A stretch of DNA of 64,000 nt, taken from assembly GCA_015061035.1 (NCBI GenBank), contig SUXK01000006.1, forward strand, positions 48,867-112,866, written 5' to 3'. Positions 55,939 to 63,744 of the stretch are shown piece after piece. The stretch comes from Bacteroidales bacterium. Lineage in GTDB: Bacteria > Bacteroidota > Bacteroidia > Bacteroidales > G3-4614. Positions within the stretch are counted from its first letter, which is position 1. Every line of letters starts with the position of its first letter. Made by a program: the position numbers and the translations under genes. The notes beneath the pieces are model-generated. The model had not been told where the DNA came from. It worked only from the letters and a program-made list of their open reading frames with translations, and did not search any database.

Positions 55939-56706
55939 CTATATATTTTCAATATTTATATCATTAACACCTATGCCAAATAGAGCAAAATCATAAACAA
56001 TGGGGTCGCTAGGGTTGAATTCTCTTAAGATAGTTGTTAACTCTTCAACGCTCTTTCTGTCATTGCTCTTTCTTCTTAACAAATTAAGTTTACGTGCAGT
56101 ATTGCCAACATGTACGTCAAGAGGAATATATAATTGCGAAGGTTTGATACAATCCCAAACTCCTAAATCAACTATACCATCATCTCTGACAAGCCATTTA
56201 ATTGCTAAATTTATACGCTTAAGAGCCGAAGAATTAAAATTTGAAGGGAAACATTGCGAATTATAACATCCGTTGTTTGCTTTGCAAGATAATTCCCTAA
56301 TTGTTTCACATAACTTCCATGCAGGAGCAGAGTCATTGCCAATACCTAACTCTTTTGCCATGTTGTTAATACTCTCGTATTTTGAGTAGATTGAGAAAAA
56401 GCCTCGCAACATATAAGCCAAATCAGGTTGGAAAAATGTTCTGTGAACATTAGCATCGCCTAACGAATCAAAGCCTTTATTCATAACAAATTCGTATGGA
56501 GCATTATTCATAAGTGAGAGCATACGCTCTGTGTCCCTTAGTATCATACTTCTTTTACCCCATGCAATAGTGGCGGTAGTAAAAGCCACAATTTCAATGT
56601 CTTGCAGTTTGTCAAATCTGCGAGGAAACTGAACAGGATCATCCTTTATGAAATCGGGCGTATTAATCTTAAATACCTGTTCGTCCAATAACTCTTTAAT
56701 ATTCAT
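55939..56706 (-). CDS. TIGR02757 (DUF2400) family protein
   Basis: A 255-residue cytosolic protein with the family's opening FPRRFDKLQDIEIVAFTTAT and later AYMLRGFFSIY, NLAIKWLVRDDGIVDLGVWD and PLDVHVGNTARKLNLL. The last segment resembles the helix-hairpin-helix glycosylase region of DNA repair enzymes, but function is not established. The -7 box lies four bases before the ATG, suggesting a leaderless transcript. Confidence 0.88.
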   Translation of the reverse strand: MNIKELLDEQVFKINTPDFIKDDPVQFPRRFDKLQDIEIVAFTTATIAWGKRSMILRDTERMLSLMNNAPYEFVMNKGFDSLGDANVHRTFFQPDLAYMLRGFFSIYSKYESINNMAKELGIGNDSAPAWKLCETIRELSCKANNGCYNSQCFPSNFNSSALKRINLAIKWLVRDDGIVDLGVWDCIKPSQLYIPLDVHVGNTARKLNLLRRKSNDRKSVEELTTILREFNPSDPIVYDFALFGIGVNDINIENI

Positions 56707-56710
56707 ACTT

Positions 56711-56741
56711 CAAAAGTACAAATACAAATTCAAACAGCAAA
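56711..56741 (-). promoter_or_regulatory. Promoter of the TIGR02757 gene
   Basis: On the minus strand TTTG (56741-56738), 19 bases, TACTTTTG (56718-56711): full consensus. The ATG at 56706 lies about where transcription should start. Confidence 0.7.
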
Positions 56742-56790
56742 CAAAAGCATAAAACTATTGTTATATATATTGAATAAAAAACCAAATACG

Positions 56791-57357
56791 ATGAAAAAAA
56801 TACAAATTCTATTGCTGTTTATGGTAACACTTTTTCCAAGTGTACTTATCTCGCAAAACACAAAATCTAAAAAGGAGGTCAGAAAAGAGATGCAGAGTGA
56901 ACGAAAGGCGCAAGAAGCACATCTTGATTCAATTAACCGCCAAATGGCATTACTTGCTGTATCTTCAAATAATTGGGTGTTGAATGCTACATCAATAAAT
57001 ACAACGGGAGGAACAGTAACCTATGTTCAACCAAATGTAAACTTTATAAAAACAGTGGGGGATATGATGACCTTTCAAACCTCAACTGGATTTGGTGGCG
57101 GAATAAATGCCATGGGAGGAGTAACATTGCGAGGAATGATAGTAGGTAAAAGTCATAGCGATGACAAAGGGAGCGTGTCATATACCTACAATGTAAGAGG
57201 AACGGCGTTTAATGCAACTGTTATACTTACATTTGATAATGAAGGAGATACGGCATCTGCTTTTATGAATTTTGATAATGGATATTCGCTAACAATGTAT
57301 GGCGAAGTTCAACCATATACAACTAATTCTGTAACAGAAGGAACTTCCGTAAATTAA
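56791..57357 (+). CDS. DUF4251 family protein
   Basis: A 188-residue protein with a signal peptide (MKKIQILLLFMVTLFPSVLI, cleaved near SQ), a charged helical stretch (KSKKEVRKEMQSERKAQEAH) and a beta-barrel-like domain (60-175: NNWVLNATSINTTGGTVTYV, GGGINAMGGVTLRGMIVG). This matches Bacteroidota DUF4251 proteins; function unknown. The frame extends upstream to TTG 56758, but ATG 56791 begins the signal peptide. Confidence 0.85.
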   Translation: MKKIQILLLFMVTLFPSVLISQNTKSKKEVRKEMQSERKAQEAHLDSINRQMALLAVSSNNWVLNATSINTTGGTVTYVQPNVNFIKTVGDMMTFQTSTGFGGGINAMGGVTLRGMIVGKSHSDDKGSVSYTYNVRGTAFNATVILTFDNEGDTASAFMNFDNGYSLTMYGEVQPYTTNSVTEGTSVN

Positions 57358-57440
57358 TTTTTATCAATATGAAAACGGATTAACTACTATTTTGCTTATA
57401 TGTTATATAACATAAATTAATAAAAATAAATATCGATTTT

Positions 57441-57472
57441 TTTTGTAGAGTAGAAAATAATTTCTATTTTCG
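57441..57472 (+). promoter_or_regulatory. Consensus promoter of the orphan RNA
   Basis: TTTG at 57442-57445, exactly 19 bases, TATTTTCG at 57465-57472 (one base off TAnnTTTG). It predicts a transcript start near 57479 with no open frame behind it. Confidence 0.75.
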
Positions 57473-57478
57473 TAACAC

Positions 57479-57716
57479 AAACAAGGAGATATTTGATATA
57501 GGTTGCATCCTAGTAGATTGGGAAACTCATCAATTTATAGAAATACCGAGACACGCTTCACGGAGCAATGGCGGGCCACGCCTTAGGGTATGCTTAGCAC
57601 GGTGGATTACAAAGGTTCGTGGGCACTCAAATCCTGTCTTTCGGAGTTTCATCGCATCCTACGATGCAGCCTTACTATAATAGGGTTGTCAACTTTTGTT
57701 GGCAACCCTATTTTTA
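57479..57716 (+). ncRNA. Structured non-coding RNA of unknown class
   Basis: About 235 bases with promoter and terminator but no open frame, and clearly richer in G and C than its surroundings. Nested long-range helices are visible: GGTTGCATC (57501) with GATGCAGCC (57663), GAAACTC (57522) with GAGTTTC (57644), and CCGAGACA (57546) with TGTCTTTCGG (57635, two-base bulge). Inside lie GGCG/CGCC and GGATT/AATCC hairpins. GCATCCTA occurs twice (57505, 57654), so GATGC at 57663 can pair locally or long-range. It lacks tmRNA and RNase P landmarks. A 6S-like RNA or a lineage-specific Bacteroidales RNA are the candidates. Confidence 0.7.
57681..57716 (+). terminator. Terminator of the orphan RNA
   Basis: TAGGGTTGTCAAC/GTTGGCAACCCTA (one G-U) with a TTTT loop, followed by T5. 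Confidence 0.9.
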
Positions 57717-57858
57717 GTTATTAATCAACAAACATTCGTTTGTTGATTTTATAGAATTTCTTCTATGAATTTGCTACCACTCTGAATAATTCAAGCAAGT
57801 TTGATTCTCTCCTCGCTTAACCGCAAATTTATCTCACGTTTGGCAAGATTTCTCATTC

Positions 57859-58761
57859 CTAATTTCTAATTAGCATATCGATATGCTCAAAAACGGCCTC
57901 TGTGTCAGTGGGGTTAAACCATGCAATCTCTTTATCGCGTTTGAACCACGTGAGTTGTTTTTTTGCGTAAACACGAGTGTTGCGTTTAATCTTTTCAATT
58001 GCCTCATCAAGTGTGAAAATACCATCGAAGTAGGCGAAAATCTCTTTGTAACCAACAGTATTTAATGAGTTTAAGTTGCGGAAAGGCAAAAGAGATTTAC
58101 TCTCTTCAATAAGACCATCTGCAATCATCTGCTCAGTGCGTTTTGATATGCGTTCAAACAAAAGTTCTCGTTCAATATTTAAGCCAATCTTGATGATATT
58201 AAATGGTCGCTTTTTCTTGCTATTGGTACGCAAATCAGAGAAGGGTTTACCTGTTTGTCTGCATACCTCAATGGCATGGACAACACGTTTGTGGTTTTTA
58301 AGATCAATGGTTTTGTATAGTTCTGGATCTCGTAATTTAAGTTCCTCGCATAGTGCATCCAATCCCAATTCGTTAAAGTCGTTTACGGCTTTTGCTCTAA
58401 CCTCATCTGTGATTGTTGGAATTTCATCAATGCCCTTGCATACAGCATCAATATACATCATAGAACCTCCGCACATAACCAAAGTATCATGTTTCTTAAA
58501 AAGAGAAGAGGAGAGAGTCATAAACTCCTCCTCAAATATAGCCGCACTGTAATAGTCGGTAAGTTCTAAATTACCAATAAAATAGTGTTTCACCCTACGG
58601 AGTAAATCGTTATTGGGAGCAGCAGTGCCTATGCACATACCTTTATACATCTGTCTGCTGTCGCACGAAATAATTGGAGAGCCATACCTCTCGGCACACT
58701 TAATGCTCAAATCTGTTTTGCCAACAGACGTAGGGCCTAAAATCACTATTAAGTTTTTCAT
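57859..58761 (-). CDS. miaA: tRNA dimethylallyltransferase
   Basis: A 300-residue enzyme adding the dimethylallyl group to A37 of tRNAs reading UNN codons. The P-loop GPTSVGKT is at residues 9-16. DSRQMYKGMCIGTAAP is the substrate threonine region, GGSMMYIDAVCKG follows, and the C-terminal KKQLTWFKRDKEIAWF stretch contacts tRNA. Normal length. It uses DMAPP, a downstream product of the Dxs pathway also encoded in this window. Confidence 0.95.
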   Translation of the reverse strand: MKNLIVILGPTSVGKTDLSIKCAERYGSPIISCDSRQMYKGMCIGTAAPNNDLLRRVKHYFIGNLELTDYYSAAIFEEEFMTLSSSLFKKHDTLVMCGGSMMYIDAVCKGIDEIPTITDEVRAKAVNDFNELGLDALCEELKLRDPELYKTIDLKNHKRVVHAIEVCRQTGKPFSDLRTNSKKKRPFNIIKIGLNIERELLFERISKRTEQMIADGLIEESKSLLPFRNLNSLNTVGYKEIFAYFDGIFTLDEAIEKIKRNTRVYAKKQLTWFKRDKEIAWFNPTDTEAVFEHIDMLIRN

Positions 58762-58772
58762 TCAACGAAAAA

Positions 58773-59993
58773 CTATTTATTGGCAACCAATTTGGCAATC
58801 TCAACAATAACATTCACAGCATTTTGCATTACCTGAACTGAGATATACTCAAAACGTCCGTGGAAGTTCATACCGCCAGCCGAAAGGTTGGGGCAGGGAA
58901 GTCCCATAAATGAAAGTCTTGCACCATCAGTACCACCACGAATAGGCTCAACCTTTGGCTCCATACCACAATTTGAGATAGCCTCTTTTGCAAGATCAAT
59001 AATATGCATAACAGGCTCAATCATCTCACGCATATTGTAGTATTGGTCTCTGATGTCAAGTGATGCACAACCAGGGAACTCCTTATTGATTTTATTAACC
59101 AAGTGAGAGAACTCTTTTTTGCGACGCTCAAAACGATCTCTATCGTGGTCCCTGATAATATAAGTAAGTGTAGTTTTCTCAACAGATCCCTCGCAACCAA
59201 CCAAGTGATAGAACCCTTCGTAACCCTCAGTGTGTTCGGGTGTTTCCCAGCGAGGCAACATAATAGCATATTGGTTTGCTACACGCAAAGCATTTACCAT
59301 TTTATGTTTAGCATATCCCGGGTGAACATTACGTCCTTTAAATGTAACCTTGGCAAGGGCGGCATTAAAGTTCTCAAATTCAATAATGCCTTGATCGCTA
59401 CCATCCATAGTATATGCAAAATCAGCACCAAACTTCTCAACATTAAAGTGATCGGCACCTTGACCAATCTCTTCATCAGGGGTGAAAGCAACCCTAATTT
59501 TACCATGTTTAATATCGGGGTTGGCAATCAAATACTCCATTGCGGTCATAATCTCTGCAATACCAGCCTTGTCATCAGCACCCAAAAGAGTTTTACCATT
59601 AGTAACAATAATATCGTTACCAACATAACCTAAAATTTCGGGGAAATCTTCAGTTTTTAAAACAATATTCTCTTCGGCACAAAGAACAATGTCGCCACCA
59701 TCATACTTTTCAACAATACGAGGTTGAACATTATGACCAGTCATATCAGGCGAAGTATCCATGTGAGCAATAAAACCAATGGTAGGTAACTCCTTATCGG
59801 TGTTAGCAGGTAAAGTAGCCATAACATAACCATTGCTGTCAACTTCAGCATCGGTTAAACCAATAGCAATCAACTCCTTAACCAATTGTTGTGCAAAAAT
59901 CATCTGACCTGGAGTACTTGGAGTTAAGTTAGTTAATTCATCCGATTGGGTATCAACTTTAACGTAACCTAAAAATCTGTCTATAACATTCAT
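58773..59993 (-). CDS. pepT: Peptidase T (tripeptidase)
   Basis: A 406-residue M20-family zinc aminotripeptidase. Metal-ligand motifs are [11 protein letters not shown] (first His/Asp), [14 protein letters not shown] (bridging Asp), [13 protein letters not shown] (catalytic and ligand Glu pair), DGSDQG, and a C-terminal His in [32 protein letters not shown] is the dimerisation/active-site segment. It starts 128 bases from the divergent nuclease gene. Confidence 0.96.
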   Translation of the reverse strand: MNVIDRFLGYVKVDTQSDELTNLTPSTPGQMIFAQQLVKELIAIGLTDAEVDSNGYVMATLPANTDKELPTIGFIAHMDTSPDMTGHNVQPRIVEKYDGGDIVLCAEENIVLKTEDFPEILGYVGNDIIVTNGKTLLGADDKAGIAEIMTAMEYLIANPDIKHGKIRVAFTPDEEIGQGADHFNVEKFGADFAYTMDGSDQGIIEFENFNAALAKVTFKGRNVHPGYAKHKMVNALRVANQYAIMLPRWETPEHTEGYEGFYHLVGCEGSVEKTTLTYIIRDHDRDRFERRKKEFSHLVNKINKEFPGCASLDIRDQYYNMREMIEPVMHIIDLAKEAISNCGMEPKVEPIRGGTDGARLSFMGLPCPNLSAGGMNFHGRFEYISVQVMQNAVNVIVEIAKLVANK

Positions 59994-60063
59994 AATGAAA
60001 AATATAAAAGCGAAGTATTAAACATAAAAAATAATTCAAAACACAATGTTTGAATACCAATTG

Positions 60064-60071
60064 CAAAAGTA
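60064..60071 (-). promoter_or_regulatory. Promoter of pepT
   Basis: TACTTTTG on the minus strand, a perfect -7 box; it lies back-to-back with the promoter of the nuclease gene. Confidence 0.55.
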
Positions 60072-60084
60072 CAGAAAAAATCTG

Positions 60085-60092
60085 TAAATTTG
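60085..60092 (+). promoter_or_regulatory. Promoter of the nuclease-mnmE pair
   Basis: TAAATTTG, a perfect -7 box 29 bases before the ATG, only 13 bases from the opposing pepT box. Confidence 0.55.
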
Positions 60093-60120
60093 CATATCAA
60101 AAAGGAATAAGCATAATAAA

Positions 60121-61113
60121 ATGGCAAAAAAAGGAAAAATAACCCCTAAAAATAAAAAGAAGACCATTAAAAAAAAGAAAACCACAAAACCTCAGAAGCA
60201 AGAGAGAGATTTGATGTGGCTTTTCTTGAAACTATTGTTAGTTATAGCAATAGTAGTTGTGATAATAATATTAGTTAAACGATATAGTAAACCATCTATC
60301 CCACAACAAATTGAGTCAGAGTTAGTGGAAACAGAACAAGAAACCACACAAGAAGAATCTGATGAAAAATTAGTAGAAGAAGTCGAGGAAAAAGAAAAAT
60401 CCCCCAATAGGGTAGTTGTATCATACTCAAACCTTGAAATACCCAAGTGGGAAACCACAACATCGCAACAGTTAGTAACAAATTTAGGATATACTTCATC
60501 ATATAACACATCATATGGAATACCAAATTGGGTAGCATACGAAATAACACGTGGCGAAGCAACAAGCACAGAGGCAGAACGAAAAGATAAATTTATGCCC
60601 GATCCCAAAGTAAAAGGACATAGTGCAACCAATGCCGATTACAAAGGAAGTGGGTATGATAAAGGACATATGGCACCAGCAGCCGATATGAAATGGAGTC
60701 AAATCGTAATGGACCAATCGTTCTATTTTACAAATATCTGCCCACAAGCACCAGGACTAAACAGAGGAGCGTGGAAAAACCTTGAAGAAGATATCCGCCT
60801 ATGGGCAATACGTGACAGTGCATTAGTAGTAATATGCGGACCATTATTTACCCAAGAACCAGTACGATACATACCTCAAACACAAGTGGCAATACCCGAT
60901 GCCTATTTTAAAGTAGTATGTTCGCCATACACACCTGAACCACGAGGGATAGCATTTATATTCCCAAACGCAAAAGCATCTAAACACCCACGCGAGTATG
61001 TAACAACAATAAACAGCGTAGAGCAGATAACAGGAATGGACTTCCTGTCACAACTACCCGATGAAACAGAAAACAAAATAGAAGAAACAAGTAATTACGC
61101 CCTTTGGGAATAA
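60121..61113 (+). CDS. Membrane-anchored DNA/RNA non-specific endonuclease (NucA/EndA type)
   Basis: A 330-residue protein. A very basic N-terminus (MAKKGKITPKNKKKTIKKKK) is followed by one membrane helix (WLFLKLLLVIAIVVVIIIL, about 35-53), a Glu/Thr-rich spacer (60-100) and a beta-beta-alpha-metal nuclease domain (105-315). The catalytic motif is DKGHMAPAAD (His general base, near residue 182), and the downstream metal Asn lies in NRGAWKNLEED. Such nucleases occur both as periplasmic scavengers and as DNA-uptake enzymes; no competence gene is adjacent. Four bases before mnmE, so probably co-transcribed. Confidence 0.9.
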   Translation: MAKKGKITPKNKKKTIKKKKTTKPQKQERDLMWLFLKLLLVIAIVVVIIILVKRYSKPSIPQQIESELVETEQETTQEESDEKLVEEVEEKEKSPNRVVVSYSNLEIPKWETTTSQQLVTNLGYTSSYNTSYGIPNWVAYEITRGEATSTEAERKDKFMPDPKVKGHSATNADYKGSGYDKGHMAPAADMKWSQIVMDQSFYFTNICPQAPGLNRGAWKNLEEDIRLWAIRDSALVVICGPLFTQEPVRYIPQTQVAIPDAYFKVVCSPYTPEPRGIAFIFPNAKASKHPREYVTTINSVEQITGMDFLSQLPDETENKIEETSNYALWE

Positions 61114-61117
61114 CACT

Positions 61118-62515
61118 ATGAGAGCCGACACAACAGACACAATATGTGCCATATCAACAGCCCCAGGAGTAGGAGGAATAGCAGTAGTACGCATTAGCGG
61201 ACCACAGGCAATAACCATAACAGATAAAATATATAAAAACATAAAAGGCATAACCGTCGCAGAGCAGCCAACTCACACAGCAAAATACGGAACAATAATC
61301 AACTCGCAAGGCGAAGTGTTGGATGATGTAGTAGTAACCCTATTCAAAGCCCCACACTCGTTTACTGGTGATGATACAGTAGAGATCTCGTGTCATGGCT
61401 CACAATACATACAACAAACCCTGTTGTCCCTTTTAATTGAAAACGGATGCCGATTGGCAATGCCAGGCGAATACACACGCCGAGCATTCATAAATGGCAA
61501 AATGGACTTGGCAGAAGCAGAAGGTGTTGCAGACGTAATAGCATCAACCACAGCAGCATCGCATCGCGTAGCCATAAACCAGATGCGAGGTAAATTCAGT
61601 AGCAAACTCGAAGAGTTGCGCACACAAATGATAAACTTTGCATCGCTCATAGAGTTGGAGTTAGACTTCTCAGAAGAAGAGGTAGAATTTGCAGACAGAA
61701 CACAACTCACAAACCTTGCACAAGAGATATCAAAAGAGATAACCACTCTCAGCAACAGTTTTGCAACTGGTAACGCCATAAAAAACGGAATACCAGTAGC
61801 AATAATAGGCGAAACCAATGCAGGAAAATCAACACTCCTCAACCAACTAATAGGCGAGGAGAGAGCCATTGTATCGCCCATACATGGCACAACGCGCGAT
61901 ACCATTGAAGACACCATAAACATATCAGGGACACTCTATCGCCTAATAGACACAGCAGGATTACGCACCACAAACGACACCATAGAGCAGATAGGAATAG
62001 AACGCAGTTATCAAAAAATAGAGCAATCAGAAATAATCCTTTGGCTCACCGATATAACAGGCACACTACCTAAAAATGCAGAAGAGATAAAACAACGCTC
62101 ACAAGGCAAAAAACTCCTCCTTTTGCTAAACAAAAGCGACAAACTAACGCCAGAAGAGCAAACCGCAGCACAACAAAAAATAGCAGAGCAAATAGGAGAG
62201 GAGATACCCATACTAACCATATCGGCAAAAAACAATAGTGGCATAGATGAGTTAAAGCAACAACTCGCACAATACACCGCTACACAACAATCAATAAGCG
62301 ACACAATAGTAACCAATGTACGCCATTACGAAGCCCTTATAAAAGCAGGCTCAGCCATACAACGCACCATCGATGGATTAGAGATAAACATCCCTGGCGA
62401 CCTACTTGCACAAGACATACGCGAAGCAATGCACTACATCGGCGAAATAACAGGGCAAATCAGCACCACTGACCTACTACAAACCATCTTCTCAAAGTTT
62501 TGCATCGGTAAGTAA
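61118..62515 (+). CDS. mnmE: tRNA uridine-5-carboxymethylaminomethyl modification GTPase
   Basis: A 465-residue GTPase that with MnmG modifies the wobble uridine of tRNAs. The N-terminal folate-binding domain starts DTICAISTAPGVGGIAVVRI. The G domain has GETNAGKST (G1), DTAGLRTT (G3) and NKSD (G4), and the conserved end is FCIGK with the catalytic Cys. The last 18 bases (62498-62515) are the attachment site of the element that follows. Composition differs from most of the window: the coding strand is richer in C than G. Confidence 0.96.
   Translation: MRADTTDTICAISTAPGVGGIAVVRISGPQAITITDKIYKNIKGITVAEQPTHTAKYGTIINSQGEVLDDVVVTLFKAPHSFTGDDTVEISCHGSQYIQQTLLSLLIENGCRLAMPGEYTRRAFINGKMDLAEAEGVADVIASTTAASHRVAINQMRGKFSSKLEELRTQMINFASLIELELDFSEEEVEFADRTQLTNLAQEISKEITTLSNSFATGNAIKNGIPVAIIGETNAGKSTLLNQLIGEERAIVSPIHGTTRDTIEDTINISGTLYRLIDTAGLRTTNDTIEQIGIERSYQKIEQSEIILWLTDITGTLPKNAEEIKQRSQGKKLLLLLNKSDKLTPEEQTAAQQKIAEQIGEEIPILTISAKNNSGIDELKQQLAQYTATQQSISDTIVTNVRHYEALIKAGSAIQRTIDGLEINIPGDLLAQDIREAMHYIGEITGQISTTDLLQTIFSKFCIGK
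62498..62515 (+). other. Predicted attachment site (attL) at the mnmE 3' end
   Basis: TTTTGCATCGGTAAGTAA encodes FCIGK-stop. The Salmonella island SGI1 attachment repeat, as I recall it, is TTCTGTATTGGTAAGTAA at the same codons of mnmE/thdF; the differences are all at third codon positions. Mobile-element genes begin directly downstream, so this is likely the left junction. The matching right repeat lies outside the window. Confidence 0.7.
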
Positions 62516-62560
62516 GTCGCTGATTATTAAATAGTTAAATCAATTATAAATGATTAATAT

Positions 62561-62579
62561 AGCACTCTTTACGGGTGCT
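62561..62579 (+). terminator. Stem-loop after mnmE, possible terminator
   Basis: AGCACTC/GGGTGCT (one G-U) with a TTTAC loop. The tail AAATTTG is a poor T run, so termination is uncertain. Confidence 0.4.
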
Positions 62580-62597
62580 AAATTTGTTTGTGCAAGC

Positions 62598-62728
62598 ATC
62601 GTTGTTAATCGTTGCTAAGCCTTTTTACGCCTGTTTTTGTACCTCCTATGTACCTCGCAAACCGAAGTGCGAAATTTCATTGGTCAGATGACGGAGAAGT
62701 TGGTACGCATTGGTACGCTGTGGTACGC
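62598..62728 (+). repeat. Cluster of short direct repeats beside the att site
   Basis: Three exact copies of TGGTACGC with a 10-base period (62701, 62711, 62721), two copies of TGTACCTC 11 bases apart (62638, 62649), and two copies of ATCGTTG 10 bases apart (62598, 62608). Helical-turn spacing next to an attachment site suggests arm-type binding sites for the integrase or its accessory protein. Confidence 0.6.
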
Positions 62729-62765
62729 GATGAAACAGATTTGGCGAACTAAAAAGAGAATTAAA

Positions 62766-63659
62766 ATGGCTAGTAACATTGACATTCAGAAGAAATGCGA
62801 GTGGTGCGGCGTTATTTTTACCGCACACAAAACCTCTACTGCCTACTGTTCTCACAAGTGTGCAAACCTTGCATACAAGGAGAGAATAAGGAAAAAGAGA
62901 GTACAAGAGTTTCAACTCAAATTTGATGAAGAGGCAAAACCTCATTCTGAAAAGGAGTTCTTAACACCAACCGAAGTGTCTGCATTTTTAGGTGTCGGGA
63001 GAACTTCAATCTATCGCTACATCAGGTATGGCAAAATCAAGGCTGTTAGATTTGATGGTAAAACACTCATAAGGCGATCAGACATAGATAAGATGTTTGA
63101 CTATATCACTGTGAGTGAAAAGAACAAGCCAAAAGAAAAAGTCCCCATCACCGACTTCTACACCATTGCCGAGATTAAAGAGAAATATGGCGTTAAGGAA
63201 TCGTGGATTTATGAGATTGCGAAGGAGCATAATATCCCTCGCACATTTAATCGTGGCAGAACCTATTGGAGCAAGAAACATATCGACTCCTACTTTGCCA
63301 AGAAAGCTCCTGATGCGAGCATTACCGAGTGGTACAGCGTAGCGGAGTTGCAGGAGAAGTTCGGTATGACGCTATCGGCAATCTACACCTTTGTATATAA
63401 GAATGTAATCCCCAAACGTAAGGAGGGCAAGATGGTCTATTACTCGAAAAAGCATTTCGATATAGCAAAAGGTATAGCCACGCCCGAAGAGCCGCAATAC
63501 TACACCATACCCGAAGCGATGGAGAAATACAACCTCACACGCGACCAACTCTACCACTATGTGAAGTATCACAACATCACTCGCATCAAGGTTGGCAAGT
63601 ACACCAAGATTCTGCGCTCCGAACTCGACAAGTTCTTTGAGCCACCGAAGATTGAGTAA
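62766..63659 (+). CDS. Mobile-element protein with Cys cluster and four HTH units
   Basis: A 297-residue protein. The frame extends upstream to a TTG, but ATG 62766 (MASNIDIQKKCEWCGVIFTA) begins the recognisable protein. The N-terminal zinc-finger-like pattern is CEWC ... YCSHKC. Four excisionase/MerR-like HTH-17 units follow, starting FLTPTEVSAFLGVGRTSIYR, FYTIAEIKEKYGVKESWIYE, WYSVAELQEKFGMTLSAIYT and YYTIPEAMEKYNLTRDQLYH. HTH-17 proteins in mobile elements often direct excision or control integrase. It sits between the repeat cluster and the integrase gene. GC content is higher than in the core genome. Confidence 0.82.
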   Translation: MASNIDIQKKCEWCGVIFTAHKTSTAYCSHKCANLAYKERIRKKRVQEFQLKFDEEAKPHSEKEFLTPTEVSAFLGVGRTSIYRYIRYGKIKAVRFDGKTLIRRSDIDKMFDYITVSEKNKPKEKVPITDFYTIAEIKEKYGVKESWIYEIAKEHNIPRTFNRGRTYWSKKHIDSYFAKKAPDASITEWYSVAELQEKFGMTLSAIYTFVYKNVIPKRKEGKMVYYSKKHFDIAKGIATPEEPQYYTIPEAMEKYNLTRDQLYHYVKYHNITRIKVGKYTKILRSELDKFFEPPKIE

Positions 63660-63744
63660 AGTTACTTGATGGTGATTGATGCCACCATCGGAACACCAAT
63701 TTAATTTGCAGCAAAAAGTATAAACAATTAAAGTATAAATAGCT

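Noticed and set aside
57396..57415. Palindrome around ATGTTATATAACAT, first considered as a dif site
   Set aside because: The half sites point the wrong way for XerCD (no CATAA-n6-TTATG). It may be an operator or chance.
58076..58552. Plus-strand frame of 158 codons inside miaA
   Set aside because: Antisense to a conserved enzyme, with no family pattern and no promoter.
61393..61923. Minus-strand frame of 176 codons inside mnmE
   Set aside because: Complete overlap with a well-conserved gene; composition mirrors the opposite strand.
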